Source of the DNA: Aureispira sp. CCB-QB1
Lineage (GTDB): Bacteria; Bacteroidota; Bacteroidia; Chitinophagales; Saprospiraceae
Reading direction: 5' to 3'
Assembly: GCF_000724545.1 (NCBI RefSeq)
Contig: NZ_JHBV01000015.1
Span: 48,604-112,603, forward strand
DNA length: 64,000 nt
The translations under genes and the position numbers were made by a program. The notes beneath the pieces are model-generated. The model did no database searches. It was not told the DNA's origin and worked only from the letters and a program-made list of their open reading frames with translations. This document shows, piece after piece, positions 1-10,078 of this stretch (the stretch's first letter is position 1; each line of letters begins with the position of its first letter).

Positions 1-1105
1 CAAATACCTTCAATCCATCAGAACCATCGCACAAATACAATTTATCATCATTTACGGTCAAGCCATGAGGATTGTGCATGTTTGTTGAACTAACAAGTGT
101 TGGATTGGTGATATTCGTAATATCTACTACGTCCAATTGGTTGCTAAAGCCTTGGCAATTTGTTCCACTACGCAATGTTACATAAGCAAAATTTCCGTCA
201 ACAAAAACAGGATCACAAACATCTGCATGTATAAACTCGCTTAGGTAAGTTGGATTTTGTGGATTGCTGTTGTCATAAATAAACATTCCTGTGTTGCTAC
301 CAATAAACAATTTGTCTTGGTAAGGGAAAATTGTTTCGATACCCCAACCCATTCCTACTGTTACTTGATTTACACGAGTAGGATCTTCTGAATTAGAAAT
401 ATCAAAAATATGCATATCTTGGTTGTCTACAACATACAAATGCTGTCCATTGATGCCAAAACGTGCCATCGACCCACCAATACCAATTGCTTCACGACCA
501 GCACCACCTACATTAGCCGATACACCTGCATTGTTGACTCCATTATTAGCCATCATATCAATATTTTGCATACCTCCCCATTGATTTCCTTGCATAGTAC
601 TATGATCATCACAACGAACTTCTTCTGTTACTTCTTCGCTGTTGTATGCTACCAATATCCCCAATTCTGGGTCTGTTCCATAATCTGGAAAAGCATTTGG
701 CACACGCTTTTTCAAACGAGCATTTTGAATATTAGACACATCAATTGCCAATAAATCAATGTAGTTGTCCGCATACAATGTATTTCCACTCATAGCAATA
801 TCTATATTACCAGGAATAGAAATAAAAGCCAACTTGTTGGGAGAACTTGGATTGGCATTATCAATGACATGAACACCTTCTCCTTTTTCATTAATCAGAA
901 TTAAATTACCATATAGATAAATTTTTCCAGGATTCTTTAAATCTCTTGCAGGTTCTACGGTCGGATCGACACGAATTTCTTCCAAAGTTTTATACACTGG
1001 TGTATGTTTAGTGTATGTCATAACTCTGGTGCAGTCGTCCTTGACGCAGCTAGCCATTAAAAATAGCATCGCTACTGCTGCAAAAAACACATTTCTTTTG
1101 TACAT
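1..1105 (-). CDS. LVIVD-repeat lipoprotein, C-terminus cut by window edge
   Basis: I translated this reading frame by eye; it runs off the left edge, so about 368 residues are visible and the C-terminus is missing. It starts at the ATG at 1105-1103. It opens with a lysine/arginine and hydrophobic stretch ending in a lipobox-like LMASC, so it is probably a lipoprotein. The body repeats units such as LYADNYIDL, LYVVDNQDMHIFDIS and LDVVDITNITNPTLV, the pattern of the LVIVD repeat (beta-propeller-like, extracytoplasmic, function unknown). It is a close paralogue of the gene at 1435-2628: both contain NPGKIY, IPGNID, GGSMARF, ETIFP, MHNPHGL and LYLCDG in the same order. This copy has an extra asparagine/methionine/glycine-rich insert near residues 170-210. 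Its partners and ligand cannot be read from sequence. Confidence 0.85.
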   Translation of the reverse strand, partial: MYKRNVFFAAVAMLFLMASCVKDDCTRVMTYTKHTPVYKTLEEIRVDPTVEPARDLKNPGKIYLYGNLILINEKGEGVHVIDNANPSSPNKLAFISIPGNIDIAMSGNTLYADNYIDLLAIDVSNIQNARLKKRVPNAFPDYGTDPELGILVAYNSEEVTEEVRCDDHSTMQGNQWGGMQNIDMMANNGVNNAGVSANVGGAGREAIGIGGSMARFGINGQHLYVVDNQDMHIFDISNSEDPTRVNQVTVGMGWGIETIFPYQDKLFIGSNTGMFIYDNSNPQNPTYLSEFIHADVCDPVFVDGNFAYVTLRSGTNCQGFSNQLDVVDITNITNPTLVSSTNMHNPHGLTVNDDKLYLCDGSDGLKVF

Positions 1106-1353
1106 AATTTAACTAAGTTTTGTGTGGTTATGAAAATAAATTATAAAGTAAAATTGGGTGCATCTTCCTAAAAATAATTCAGTAACTTCAATATTTGGTT
1201 CGTCCTAACAAACGGAACTCAAGGAATATCTGCTTACTAAATATTAAATTTTAACATAAAAATTTTGTTAAAATCTAACATAACTCTAACATCATTTACT
1301 TAACCGTATGAAAAAAAGAATACCCTCCTTTTTTTCTTATTTTTCTTTATACA
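1106..1353. other. Intergenic, nothing recognised
   Basis: This AT-rich spacer lies between the two LVIVD genes, up to the terminator hairpin of the upstream one. It should hold the promoter of the downstream LVIVD gene, but I see no convincing TAnnTTTG element. Confidence 0.4.
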
Positions 1354-1360
1354 AATAAAA

Positions 1361-1390
1361 AAAACCTTGCAGCTATTGCCACAAGGTTTT
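1361..1390 (-). terminator. Rho-independent terminator after LVIVD gene 2
   Basis: A 9-bp perfect stem (1361-1369 with 1382-1390, AAAACCTTG/CAAGGTTTT) is followed on the minus strand by a run of eight T. It lies 45 bp after the stop of the LVIVD gene at 1435-2628, so the two tandem paralogues are probably separate transcripts. Confidence 0.8.
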
Positions 1391-1434
1391 CATAATTTAC
1401 TATTTAACAACAAATTACACAAACAGTTGCTATC

Positions 1435-2628
1435 TTAAGCTTCTATTGTAATTTCGCTAATACGTTCTATATTGCTTGGATCCATTGCATCATATTGGAA
1501 GATTCCATCTTTGCCAACAACGATAAGAGTGCCATTGTCAGGATTTGGAATAACATCGTATGCTTTGCGAATATTTCTATCCGCATCTTTCAAATTGTCC
1601 AAGATATTAGTTTTATCTGTCACATCATACACTTTTAATCCTTGGTTTCCATCACACAAATACAATGTATTTTCTTGAACACTCAATCCATGTGGGTTGT
1701 GCATTTGGAAATTTTTCACCAAAGTTGGGTTTTTAATGTCAGAAATATCTACAACATCCAACTGATTAATCGCACGATCACAAGGGCCTCCACTACGCAA
1801 AGTTACATAAGCATGGTTGCCAGCAACAACAACAGGATCACAAGCTACAGCATGCTCAAACTTACTCAAGAAGCGAGGAGCCGAAGGATCAGAATTGTCA
1901 TAAATATACATTCCTTCTGTTCCACCAATAAACAATTGACCTTCATGTGGGAAAATCGTTTCTACATTAAAATCCATTGCAATTTCGTTCACTTTCTTAG
2001 GATTGTCAACCGTTGTAATATCGTAGACAACCATATTGTTGCCATCCAAAACATACAAATTGTTATCAACAATTGTAAAACGCGCCATAGACCCCCCAGT
2101 ACCTACTGGGTTTCCAGCGCTTGATGGTGTTCCATTAGAGACTGCTTGAAATTGAGTTGCTCTCATTCCACTCATTGGCTCTACTCCATTGTTCATCGCC
2201 AAAAGCTGTTCTCTACGTTGTTTTTCAAATACTTTAAAAGCATTTTTTACACGTTTAATTTCACCAGTTTTGGTATTTAAAGCAACTAAGTCCATGTAAT
2301 TATCAGCATAAATTACATCTCCTTTCACAGCTACGTCAATATTACCAGGAATTTTAATAAAACCAACTTTTTTAGGTTCTGCTGGATTTTCATTATAAAC
2401 CATATGAATCCCTTTACCCATTTCATTAATCAAAATCATATCATCTTTGACATAAATTTTGCCGGGGTTGGTCAATTTTTGAGCAGATTGCAATTCAATA
2501 GATTGCTCACGCATCTCTGCCGATGATTGATAACTTAGTGTATCTTCTGAATTGGTGTCATTGCAACCAATTAATAAGGAACTTGCAATCAATGCTGCTC
2601 CAAATATAAACATTCTATTCATGTTCAT
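1435..2628 (-). CDS. LVIVD-repeat lipoprotein
   Basis: This 397-residue protein has an N-terminal signal with lipobox LIGC (Cys about 22), which predicts an outer-membrane or periplasm-facing lipoprotein. The mature part is built of LVIVD-type repeats (for example LYVLDGNNMVVYDITTV, LDVVDISDIKNPTLV, LKVYDVTDKTNIL), a family thought to form a propeller-like fold of unknown function. It is followed directly by a paralogue on the same strand, with a terminator between them. The tandem arrangement points to local duplication followed by divergence. The chosen ATG gives a good signal peptide; a second Met three residues in is also possible. No enzyme motif is visible. Confidence 0.88.
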   Translation of the reverse strand: MNMNRMFIFGAALIASSLLIGCNDTNSEDTLSYQSSAEMREQSIELQSAQKLTNPGKIYVKDDMILINEMGKGIHMVYNENPAEPKKVGFIKIPGNIDVAVKGDVIYADNYMDLVALNTKTGEIKRVKNAFKVFEKQRREQLLAMNNGVEPMSGMRATQFQAVSNGTPSSAGNPVGTGGSMARFTIVDNNLYVLDGNNMVVYDITTVDNPKKVNEIAMDFNVETIFPHEGQLFIGGTEGMYIYDNSDPSAPRFLSKFEHAVACDPVVVAGNHAYVTLRSGGPCDRAINQLDVVDISDIKNPTLVKNFQMHNPHGLSVQENTLYLCDGNQGLKVYDVTDKTNILDNLKDADRNIRKAYDVIPNPDNGTLIVVGKDGIFQYDAMDPSNIERISEITIEA

Positions 2629-3024
2629 GCTGAGTTTTATTATTTGTTAGTAAACAAAATTTTGTTTATTTTAATACAAGCTAATATGATGATTAAAGCT
2701 TGATTTATTTTTTCTTCAGTGATTTTTAACAAACACTACTATTGAGTATAGCTTTCTTTTATTGAATAGTTAGTTAATCTTTTGAAGAATTGCCTTTTAT
2801 GCTCTCAAAAATAGTTTTGTGTACAAACCATACTATAAATATACGCATTTTTATCCAAAAGGATTCTCTTTTACTTAAGATATTCTATTAACATTTTTTG
2901 CTAACTTCATCTTTTTTAAGTTGTTAGAAGATCAAACTACAAAAACACTTACAAAGTAGAGCTTTTAGATTAACAGTACAACTCTATCTACCTACTAAAA
3001 GTTTCCTTTTTACAGACTTTAACA
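2629..3024. other. Intergenic; one short palindrome
   Basis: There is no gene in this AT-rich stretch. It holds the perfect 18-bp palindrome at 2651-2668 described separately. I see no terminator for the phosphatase gene upstream on the minus strand. Confidence 0.4.
2651..2668. promoter_or_regulatory. 18-bp perfect palindrome upstream of LVIVD gene
   Basis: TAAACAAAATTTTGTTTA reads the same on both strands and sits 22 bp upstream of the ATG of the LVIVD gene. It could be an operator, but in such AT-rich DNA chance palindromes occur. No regulator is assigned. Confidence 0.3.
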
Positions 3025-3621
3025 CTAAAGCCCTTGCTGCACTTCTGTTTTCCAGCCTCTTTTTTCGATTGTTCTAACATTTGTTTTATTTTTTAATGTT
3101 TGCAAATAAGCAGCTAGATGCAAGAGTTCATCATCTTCACTATTGCCTGTGTATTCAGTTGGATAAATTGCATTCCCATAATTATTTTGTACTTTTTCTG
3201 GAGAGTCATCTACAATCAATATACGCTCCAATCTAAAGCCCTGCCGCTTTACTTTTTGCAACGGTTTTAGATAAAAAAAAGGCGTTTCATAATCCGACAA
3301 ATATCGACCATAATCTTTGGAAAATCGTTTTGATCGGTAGACACACCGCTTCCGCCCCCAAACAAACTCCAAAGGATAATCTTTAGGAAAAATATGATCA
3401 ACGATTTTTTGCACATAATCCTCCGAAGCAGATGACCAAACTGCTATTAAAAAATCATCTCTAATCTGCTTCAAAAAATCATTCAAATAAGGACGCAAAT
3501 AAACATAGAAATGGAATGCTTTAAATGCTTCTTTACGCTCTAAAGGTGTTTCTCTAGCATGAATTAAGGTTTCATCTAAATCTAATATTAATAAGGTTTT
3601 GTTTTTATTTCTAGCCTCCAT
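3025..3621 (-). CDS. FCP1/NIF-like HAD phosphatase
   Basis: A 198-residue cytoplasmic protein of the HAD superfamily, of the type called NLI-interacting factor or FCP1-like (CPDc domain). The catalytic motif DLDETLIHA (DxDxT, Asp14 nucleophile, Asp16 acid/base) is intact near the N-terminus. A second motif VWSSAS near residue 82 and ILIVDDSPEKV near residue 135 fit HAD motifs II and IV. In eukaryotes this fold dephosphorylates the RNA polymerase II tail; in bacteria the substrate is unknown. The gene stands alone between LVIVD and metallophosphoesterase genes on the same strand, with more than 200 bp on either side, so no operon is evident. The start is the only Met before the DxDxT motif. 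Confidence 0.85.
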   Translation of the reverse strand: MEARNKNKTLLILDLDETLIHARETPLERKEAFKAFHFYVYLRPYLNDFLKQIRDDFLIAVWSSASEDYVQKIVDHIFPKDYPLEFVWGRKRCVYRSKRFSKDYGRYLSDYETPFFYLKPLQKVKRQGFRLERILIVDDSPEKVQNNYGNAIYPTEYTGNSEDDELLHLAAYLQTLKNKTNVRTIEKRGWKTEVQQGL

Positions 3622-3847
3622 GTTGACAAGTGTGTTTCAATTTGATCAAGCTTATAAACAGATCAATAGTACTTTGAGAAGTTTCTCAAGCAATTTCCTA
3701 TCAAAACGATTATTTGCATTACGCCAATCGCTAAAATTACTAGGTTAATCATTCTGATATCGTTCCTTTTAACCTTTAGAAAACAGATTGCTTCCTTCTT
3801 AAGTTCACTTTAATACAACTTTTACCCCCTCTAACTAAAAACAACTC

Positions 3848-4978
3848 TTATTGATTTAATTGATAAGGATTCTTATTTTTATCCCAAGTAAGAATTGTAC
3901 TATCTCGTACCAACATAGGATGCTCTGGAACAGCTTTATAATAAGGCTCTCCTACATTAAACCCCCTCGATTCTAACTCCAAAGTACCATCACTTAAGAC
4001 ATTAATGATGGTATAAACAAAAAATTGAGCCGGTCCTGGGCTCCCACCATTGCCAGCAATAATTTGATAAGTTCCATCTCCATTGGGTTGTTCTCTATTA
4101 TAATCATGTACATGAGCAGATAACATCGCAACCACACGCGATTGATATAACAAAGGCCATAATTTAGGTCCATCTGGAAATCCTTTGTGTCCTGTTTGCG
4201 GTTTGCCATCAACATAATAAGGCTTGTGACCTAAAACAAAAACATGTTCAATGGTAGGATCTGCTTGGAGTGCCTTTATCTTTTTTTCTATCCAATCTAA
4301 TGGAATCATCCCCTCTAAACCATATGGAGCTTGCTCAGTTGGAGCATTATAGGTGTCGGTATTCATGACAACAAAACCTAAATTATTTCGAACAAAAGAG
4401 AAGGTTGCTTGATTATTGATGCTATCCGTTCCTGTTACATGCTCACAATCCAGTGGTATAAATGGGCCCATATGCTTCATCCATAACTCTGTTGCTCCTT
4501 TCAAAGGCCACTCATCGTGTTCAGGATCTCCATGATCGGCATACGTTAACATTTCATGGTTGCCAGGTACTGCAACCAGTTCAATACCTGATTCACTAAT
4601 TTTACTAAATGTAGTATCCTTAAACAGCTGAACCCAAGCTTCCAATTGATTGTCTAGCTTTTCTGTTGTCGATTCGCCTAGAACTAAGTCTCCCAAAAAA
4701 AAGAATAAGTCTGGTTGATGTTCTAATTCTAAAATATCATCATAAATTCGTTGTAAAGCGGCTAAATTTGCGGTTGACGCATCCGTGGCATTGGGATTTT
4801 TTTCATCTGAACGGTTTACTCGATTGCACCCTACAAATACAAAACTAGAAACAATGGTTGTTGACAATGTATCTTCCTTTGTCTCTGTTGGTGCGACCAC
4901 ACGGTTTTCAGTTGGATTGTCTACTTGATTGCAACTTATTATACAAGCTAATAAACATAAATAGAGTACGTTTTTCAT
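3848..4978 (-). CDS. Calcineurin-like metallophosphoesterase lipoprotein
   Basis: This 376-residue protein has a short lipoprotein signal (ACIISC, Cys16). The mature part is a calcineurin-type metallophosphoesterase: FFLGDLVLGE (GD at 96-97), PGNHEM (139-143), VLGHKP (His251) and SAHVHD (His289, His291) give the usual di-metal ligands. The first family motif, normally DxH, is replaced by FVGCNRVNR at about 48-56, so the first metal site may differ. An insert rich in Asp/His/Glu lies near 148-160. It is probably surface or periplasm exposed. Substrate unknown; purple-acid-phosphatase-like phosphomonoesterase or phosphodiesterase activity is the best guess. No operon partner is evident. Confidence 0.85.
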   Translation of the reverse strand: MKNVLYLCLLACIISCNQVDNPTENRVVAPTETKEDTLSTTIVSSFVFVGCNRVNRSDEKNPNATDASTANLAALQRIYDDILELEHQPDLFFFLGDLVLGESTTEKLDNQLEAWVQLFKDTTFSKISESGIELVAVPGNHEMLTYADHGDPEHDEWPLKGATELWMKHMGPFIPLDCEHVTGTDSINNQATFSFVRNNLGFVVMNTDTYNAPTEQAPYGLEGMIPLDWIEKKIKALQADPTIEHVFVLGHKPYYVDGKPQTGHKGFPDGPKLWPLLYQSRVVAMLSAHVHDYNREQPNGDGTYQIIAGNGGSPGPAQFFVYTIINVLSDGTLELESRGFNVGEPYYKAVPEHPMLVRDSTILTWDKNKNPYQLNQ

Positions 4979-5121
4979 AGGACAACTTTTTTAATTAGAA
5001 AAAATACCGAAGTGCAAGTATGACAACCTACTACACAACTATATCTTATAAATATATAAAATCTACCCTATGACTAAAAACAAAGTCTGCCGTTTTAGTT
5101 ATTTACCAATGCTTATTTTCT

Positions 5122-6030
5122 TTACCTTTTATATTTAATCAAATACAATTTGGTCCGATTATCCGTTCCCTTATAAGACTCTTGCCGTATTTTTTGCCCT
5201 TTATTATTATACTTAGAAACTTGTTTTCCATTGATATGCTTATTGGTATAGTAAACTTCCTCTACTTTCCTCAATTGACCATTGCAGTGATAAACATACG
5301 TTTTTAAATAGCTTCTTGGATTTTGATAAGGGGCTAATTGAGTGGAGTACTCTTCGACTAGAAGACCTTTTTTATTATAAGTATATGTCGCTTTTTTTAT
5401 TTCTTCTCCAGCAGCGTTAATTGTCCAACGAGTAGTTAAACGATTGTTTTTGTAGACTAGAGAATCTGTTTCAAACACTACTTTGGTTGTTACAGCTGCT
5501 CCCTTTTCCAGATTATGCGATGCCGTTTTAATAAGTTGTTTTTTATCATTATAAAAATAATTATAATAAGCACACCAATCATGATTGTTAAAAGGAGCTA
5601 AACAATCTTTGCACCGAATCAAATCTCCATCATCATCATAGGTATACACTACGTGCATATCATTTTGTCGATCTACGACATAATAACGGAGTTTTTGTTC
5701 TGGAGTAAATGCATAAGTCACAATACTCGAATCTTCTAAATTGATTCCTGTTGCGGTTCCATCTTGTTGGTAATTGATCTCAATATTATACATTAGTTGG
5801 GGATAATCAACGTACATCATATCTTTAACCAATCTTCCCTGTTCGTATTTCTGATATTGCCGAAGTTTTAAGTCACTACTTTTTCCTGATTCACTCCCAT
5901 ACACCCTTTTTTCTTTGCAAGTTTCAAGCAAATGTATTCCTGAGCCTTCTTGTATTGCTATCCATCTAGTATAAGCATCTTGAGCATAAATAAAAGTAGG
6001 AAGAAGAAAAAGAAATATCAATATTTTCAT
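5122..6030 (-). CDS. Secreted protein with RHS/YD-like repeats
   Basis: A 302-residue protein with a cleavable signal peptide (hydrophobic stretch ending IYAQ, about residue 17). The mature part carries repeating Tyr/Asp/Gly/Lys strands such as YTYDDDGDLIR, YTYNKKGLLVEEY and SKYNNKGQKIRQESY, resembling the YD/RHS-like antiparallel beta repeats common in Bacteroidota envelope proteins. A CxxC pair (IRCKDC) lies near residue 140. No enzymatic motif or sorting domain is visible. It is probably periplasmic or outer-membrane associated; the function is unknown. Confidence 0.75.
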   Translation of the reverse strand: MKILIFLFLLPTFIYAQDAYTRWIAIQEGSGIHLLETCKEKRVYGSESGKSSDLKLRQYQKYEQGRLVKDMMYVDYPQLMYNIEINYQQDGTATGINLEDSSIVTYAFTPEQKLRYYVVDRQNDMHVVYTYDDDGDLIRCKDCLAPFNNHDWCAYYNYFYNDKKQLIKTASHNLEKGAAVTTKVVFETDSLVYKNNRLTTRWTINAAGEEIKKATYTYNKKGLLVEEYSTQLAPYQNPRSYLKTYVYHCNGQLRKVEEVYYTNKHINGKQVSKYNNKGQKIRQESYKGTDNRTKLYLIKYKR

Positions 6031-6178
6031 TTGATGGTCGTAATTTTCGAGTGAGAATCTGGCGTTAAAACACTAGTCCTTTACTAATTTTTATACAAAA
6101 CGTTAGCTTAGTGCTAGTAACATAGCATCAAATGTAAGCTTTCTACCTTTAATAATAGAAAACTTGGTTTTAAAAAAG

Positions 6179-6219
6179 TAGCAATGCTAATTTAAAGCTA
6201 AAAAAAATTAGCATTGCTA
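6179..6219 (-). terminator. Terminator after DUF1761 gene
   Basis: A 14-bp perfect stem (6179-6192 with 6206-6219) lies 6 bp beyond the stop of the DUF1761 gene. The loop side carries a run of A, giving T-rich RNA on the minus strand. Confidence 0.7.
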
Positions 6220-6224
6220 TTTAA

Positions 6225-6734
6225 CTATACATTATAGCCCCATTGTCCGATGACACCGCCCATCAAAGCTAGAGAAAGTGTCCAGTATCCTACATTGATA
6301 AATATATATTTCCAAGTTTTTTGCTCAAACAAGGCATTAATTCCTAAAATAGGTAATGCGACCACAATCCCATAAAATAGACCATGAAAAGCTCCATGGC
6401 TAAATGTTAGGTGCCGATCGCCAACAATAGCCATAATGCTCTCAAATGATTTCATTACCTCAGAGCCTGCCTCTCCAAAACCTTCCTGGCTTGCAAATAG
6501 CTGAAAAATTCCAAATTGGTGCACAACGGCTCCTAATAAAGCAAACGAAAGAAACAAAGAAAAAATATACGTACTTCCAAAAATAACCAACATATTCCCT
6601 TGTTGTGCTTTTTCCTCTGTCATCCCCGTTTCTTGCATCCAAGCATTTCCCATTACTTTAGGATTATACCATATGAAGCCCACGATAAGAGGGATTAAAG
6701 CAACTGCCGGGAGAATTATAAAGTTAGGTCCCAT
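6225..6734 (-). CDS. DUF1761 family membrane protein
   Basis: This 169-residue protein has four predicted membrane segments (about 5-25, 50-72, 110-132, 143-163). The N-terminal motif VGFIWYNPKVMGNAWM followed by ETGMTEEK matches the DUF1761 family of small integral membrane proteins of unknown function. The conserved tryptophan and tyrosine near the first helix are intact. It is monocistronic with its own terminator just after the stop. Nothing in the neighbourhood suggests a substrate. Confidence 0.85.
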   Translation of the reverse strand: MGPNFIILPAVALIPLIVGFIWYNPKVMGNAWMQETGMTEEKAQQGNMLVIFGSTYIFSLFLSFALLGAVVHQFGIFQLFASQEGFGEAGSEVMKSFESIMAIVGDRHLTFSHGAFHGLFYGIVVALPILGINALFEQKTWKYIFINVGYWTLSLALMGGVIGQWGYNV

Positions 6735-7253
6735 AATTCATTAATTTTAATTTGAGTGAATAAAATTCCTTACTTAAGCAAGTTATACATTTTATGTATA
6801 GAAACAAAAATATTCATAGATAAAAACAAAAATGTTTATGTTTTTTTTTTATTTACTACCTTGTGTTCTAACTGACTTGTTTCCAAGCCTAAACCAATGG
6901 ACTAGACCTATCATCCTTGATCCATAATTTCAACAAAAAAGAATGCCCACGGTCGATATTCACAAAATTATCTGTATAAATTAACTCATGATCATAGGTT
7001 TTCAAATGACAAAACATAAAAAAGAGTTGCTTGAAGAAGAAAATATGATTATTTTCATAGTTTCAATAGCCTAATCCATTAGAAAATCGTATTAAACCAT
7101 TATCTCACTCTTCAACCGTCAATTACTGTAATTATTCAACTATACTCCATAAAACCAAACACACACCCTTGATATTAAAACTATTAATTCAGAGTATCAA
7201 AACACGAATCTGTTTTTTAAATACAGCATTTGCTTAAAAATAATACCTACTGT
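6735..7253. other. Divergent intergenic region, nothing recognised
   Basis: About 520 bp of AT-rich DNA separates the divergent DUF1761 gene and the plus-strand hypothetical gene. It contains long A and T runs. I find no tRNA-like fold, no repeat shared with the rest of the window and no clear promoter box. Confidence 0.4.
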
Positions 7254-7637
7254 ATGGCAAACGAGAACAAAAATCTTTGGCCTGATTTTGACATGAATCC
7301 AGTTGTTACTCCCAAAGCTATTTTATTAGAACAAGGAAATTTTCTTAATGAAAAAACTAAAAATGTACTCCATGTTGATGTTTCAACTGTAACGCAAGCT
7401 AATGGCGATACCGTCCTACACTTTTACATTGTTGCCCCTAACATGAACAACTACAGGTATTTGTTGCTTAGCATTATGCACAAGATAACTCTATATCCAT
7501 TAGAACTTGATTTTCATACTCCTGAAATCACCTATGAATGCGTGGATCAGGAAGATTTGTTGTCCGATTTAAAAGAAATTTTTAACCACGAATCAACTAT
7601 TAAAATAATACACTCTCTCTTAGCCCAAAGTAAGTAA
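7254..7637 (+). CDS. Hypothetical cytoplasmic protein
   Basis: The ATG at 7254 gives a 127-residue soluble protein; an in-frame TTG at 7230 would add eight residues but is a poorer choice. There is no signal peptide or membrane segment. The sequence has an acidic C-terminal half (YECVDQEDLLSDLKEIF). I do not recognise the family. It is followed after about 100 bp by the DUF255 lipoprotein gene on the same strand, but nothing ties the two functionally. Confidence 0.6.
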   Translation: MANENKNLWPDFDMNPVVTPKAILLEQGNFLNEKTKNVLHVDVSTVTQANGDTVLHFYIVAPNMNNYRYLLLSIMHKITLYPLELDFHTPEITYECVDQEDLLSDLKEIFNHESTIKIIHSLLAQSK

Positions 7638-7742
7638 TATTATTCTTTTTATAGTTGAGCTAATAGTCCCTACTTGCCACTGGCTCACTTTATTTAGCTA
7701 ACTTGCTGCTAGTGTGTTTTAACGGTCTATTGTACGTAAAAC

Positions 7743-9896
7743 ATGCACCATTCAATGAACTATATTCACCTACTTCTTTTTCTCCTAAGTTTTAACATCA
7801 TCAGTTGTGCCCAAAAACATCCTGACAAAAAAAATGCAACTCATTCAGAAGATCCTCCCTTATATACAAATGCGTTGATTCACGAAAGCAGTCCTTATTT
7901 ACTGCAACACGCTCACAATCCTGTCAATTGGTATCCTTGGGGTACCGAGGCTTTAGAAAAAGCCAAAAATGAACATAAAATGCTTTTAATTAGTATTGGT
8001 TATGCTGCTTGCCATTGGTGTCATGTTATGGAGCATGAGAGTTTTGAAGATTCGACTGTTGCTCAGCTTATGAACGATCATTTTGTGTGTATAAAAGTAG
8101 ATCGAGAAGAACGTCCCGATGTTGACCAAATTTACATGACTGCCTGTCAGCTAATCAATCAACGTGGAGGTTGGCCACTAAATGCTATTGCATTGCCAGA
8201 TGGAAAACCATTTTTTGCGGGCACCTACTATCCTAAATCAGATTGGACCAAAGTACTTAAGCACTTTATACGCCTTTACAAAGATAGTCCAAACAAATTG
8301 CAAGAAGCTGCTCAACAAGTTACAGAAGGGCTTGCCCAATCGGGGGCGGTCAACCTCAACCCAACTCCTCCTTCTTATACGATGGACAAAGTATCGGTTT
8401 CTTTTGAAAAATGGAAAGCAACAATTGATTTTAAAGAGGGTGGTTTTAATAGAAGTAGTAATAAATTTCCGTTGCCTTCTACTTGGAATTACTTACTACG
8501 TTACGCAGTGCTTGATAGCAACTCTCAAGCCCTAGAGGCTACGTTAACAACACTAGACAAAATGGCTTTAGGTGGTATTTATGACCAATTGAGGGGCGGT
8601 TTTGCCCGTTACTCTACTGATGCTATCTGGAAAGCACCCCATTTTGAAAAAATGCTTTATGACAATGGTCAGTTGGTAGCATTGTATGCTCAAGCCTATC
8701 AACAAACTAAAAAACCACTGTATAAAAAAGTCGTTTACGAAACCTTAGAGTGGATTAACCAAGAAATGACAAGTCCTGAAGGTGGTTTTTATGCTTCGTT
8801 AGATGCTGATAGCGAGGGGGAAGAAGGGAAATTTTATGTGTGGACAGCCGAAGAAATCAAAAGTATCCTAGGCAAAGAAGCAGGTTTGTTTATGGATTAT
8901 TATAATGCTACTTTGGCTGGCAATTGGGAACACAAAACCAATATTCTATTCCGCAAAAAAAGTACCGAGCAAATTGCCGCAAGATACCAGTTGAGTGAGG
9001 AGGCCTTTCAGAAAAAAATCACCCATCTCAATTCTAAAATGCTTCAAGCTAGAAACCAACGCATTCGTCCTGGGCTAGACGACAAAATTCTGACATCGTG
9101 GAATGCTCTAATGCTAAAAGGATATGTAAAAGCCTATCGAGCTTTTGATGAGCCTAAATTTTTAAAAGCAGCTCTAAAAAATGCCAATTTTCTTGTACAA
9201 AAAAGCATTCAAAAGGGATATAAAATTACCAGAAATTACAAGGATGGAAAAGCTTCAATTACAGGTTTCTTGGATGATTATGCTTTTCTAATTAGTGCTT
9301 TTATCGAACTGTACCAAGTGACATTTGACGAACAGTGGTTGCAGCGAGCAAAAGCATTAACTGATCATACTTTAGAGCATTTTTTTGACGAAGCTTCGGG
9401 TATGTTTAATTATACTCCAGATTATAATGCCAATTTGGTTGCCCGAAAAATGGAGGTAACAGATAATGTTATTCCTGCTTCTAACTCTGAAATGGCTAAT
9501 AATTTGTATCAACTAGGTTTGTACTTTTATAATAAAGATTACGATCAAAAAGCAAAGCAAATGCTGGCTAATGTTAGTACTAATGTATTGGATAACCCTG
9601 GGTACTTTTCTAATTGGGCTAATTTAATGTTGTCCATTATTCAACCACCCTATGAGGTAGCTATTATGGGAGCTGACTATTCTATCAAACGCAAAGAGTT
9701 GGATCAATACTATCTCCCCAATGTGCTCTTAATGGGAGGAAAAGAAGAAGGCTCTCTAAGTTTATTAAAAGACAAATTAATCTCTGGAGAAACAACAATT
9801 TATGTTTGTCAAAACAGGACATGCAAACGTCCTGTCAACCAAACAAAGGCTGCCTTAAAATTAATGAATATTGATGAATTGCAATTGACAAACTAA
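7743..9896 (+). CDS. DUF255/SPATA20-like thioredoxin-fold lipoprotein (YyaL type)
   Basis: A 717-residue protein of the DUF255 (Thioredox_DsbH, SPATA20/YyaL) family. It consists of an N-terminal thioredoxin-like domain (about 40-190) fused to an alpha/alpha-toroid domain related to N-acylglucosamine epimerases and glycosidases (about 220-650). Family hallmarks are intact: [19 protein letters not shown], the CHWC pair (Cys90, Cys93), DREERPDVD and GGWPLN. Unlike most members, which are cytoplasmic, this one starts with a lipobox (NIISC, Cys22), so it is probably a periplasm-facing lipoprotein. A Met at residue 5 is an alternative start. Family activity is not settled; CHWC suggests redox chemistry or metal binding. 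Confidence 0.9.
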   Translation: MHHSMNYIHLLLFLLSFNIISCAQKHPDKKNATHSEDPPLYTNALIHESSPYLLQHAHNPVNWYPWGTEALEKAKNEHKMLLISIGYAACHWCHVMEHESFEDSTVAQLMNDHFVCIKVDREERPDVDQIYMTACQLINQRGGWPLNAIALPDGKPFFAGTYYPKSDWTKVLKHFIRLYKDSPNKLQEAAQQVTEGLAQSGAVNLNPTPPSYTMDKVSVSFEKWKATIDFKEGGFNRSSNKFPLPSTWNYLLRYAVLDSNSQALEATLTTLDKMALGGIYDQLRGGFARYSTDAIWKAPHFEKMLYDNGQLVALYAQAYQQTKKPLYKKVVYETLEWINQEMTSPEGGFYASLDADSEGEEGKFYVWTAEEIKSILGKEAGLFMDYYNATLAGNWEHKTNILFRKKSTEQIAARYQLSEEAFQKKITHLNSKMLQARNQRIRPGLDDKILTSWNALMLKGYVKAYRAFDEPKFLKAALKNANFLVQKSIQKGYKITRNYKDGKASITGFLDDYAFLISAFIELYQVTFDEQWLQRAKALTDHTLEHFFDEASGMFNYTPDYNANLVARKMEVTDNVIPASNSEMANNLYQLGLYFYNKDYDQKAKQMLANVSTNVLDNPGYFSNWANLMLSIIQPPYEVAIMGADYSIKRKELDQYYLPNVLLMGGKEEGSLSLLKDKLISGETTIYVCQNRTCKRPVNQTKAALKLMNIDELQLTN

Positions 9897-10078
9897 TATC
9901 GGTTACTTGTCGACAATATATGGCATAGAATCACATCAACTTGTTTATTCATCTAAAGATATACTTTTGTGTCTTTTTAGCACCGTTAATGCCAATAAGT
10001 ACCTTTGTAATAATTCTAATTATTTTTAGTTACTTTGATTTTTTTTATCAATTTCTTTATTCACATTTTGCCTACATA

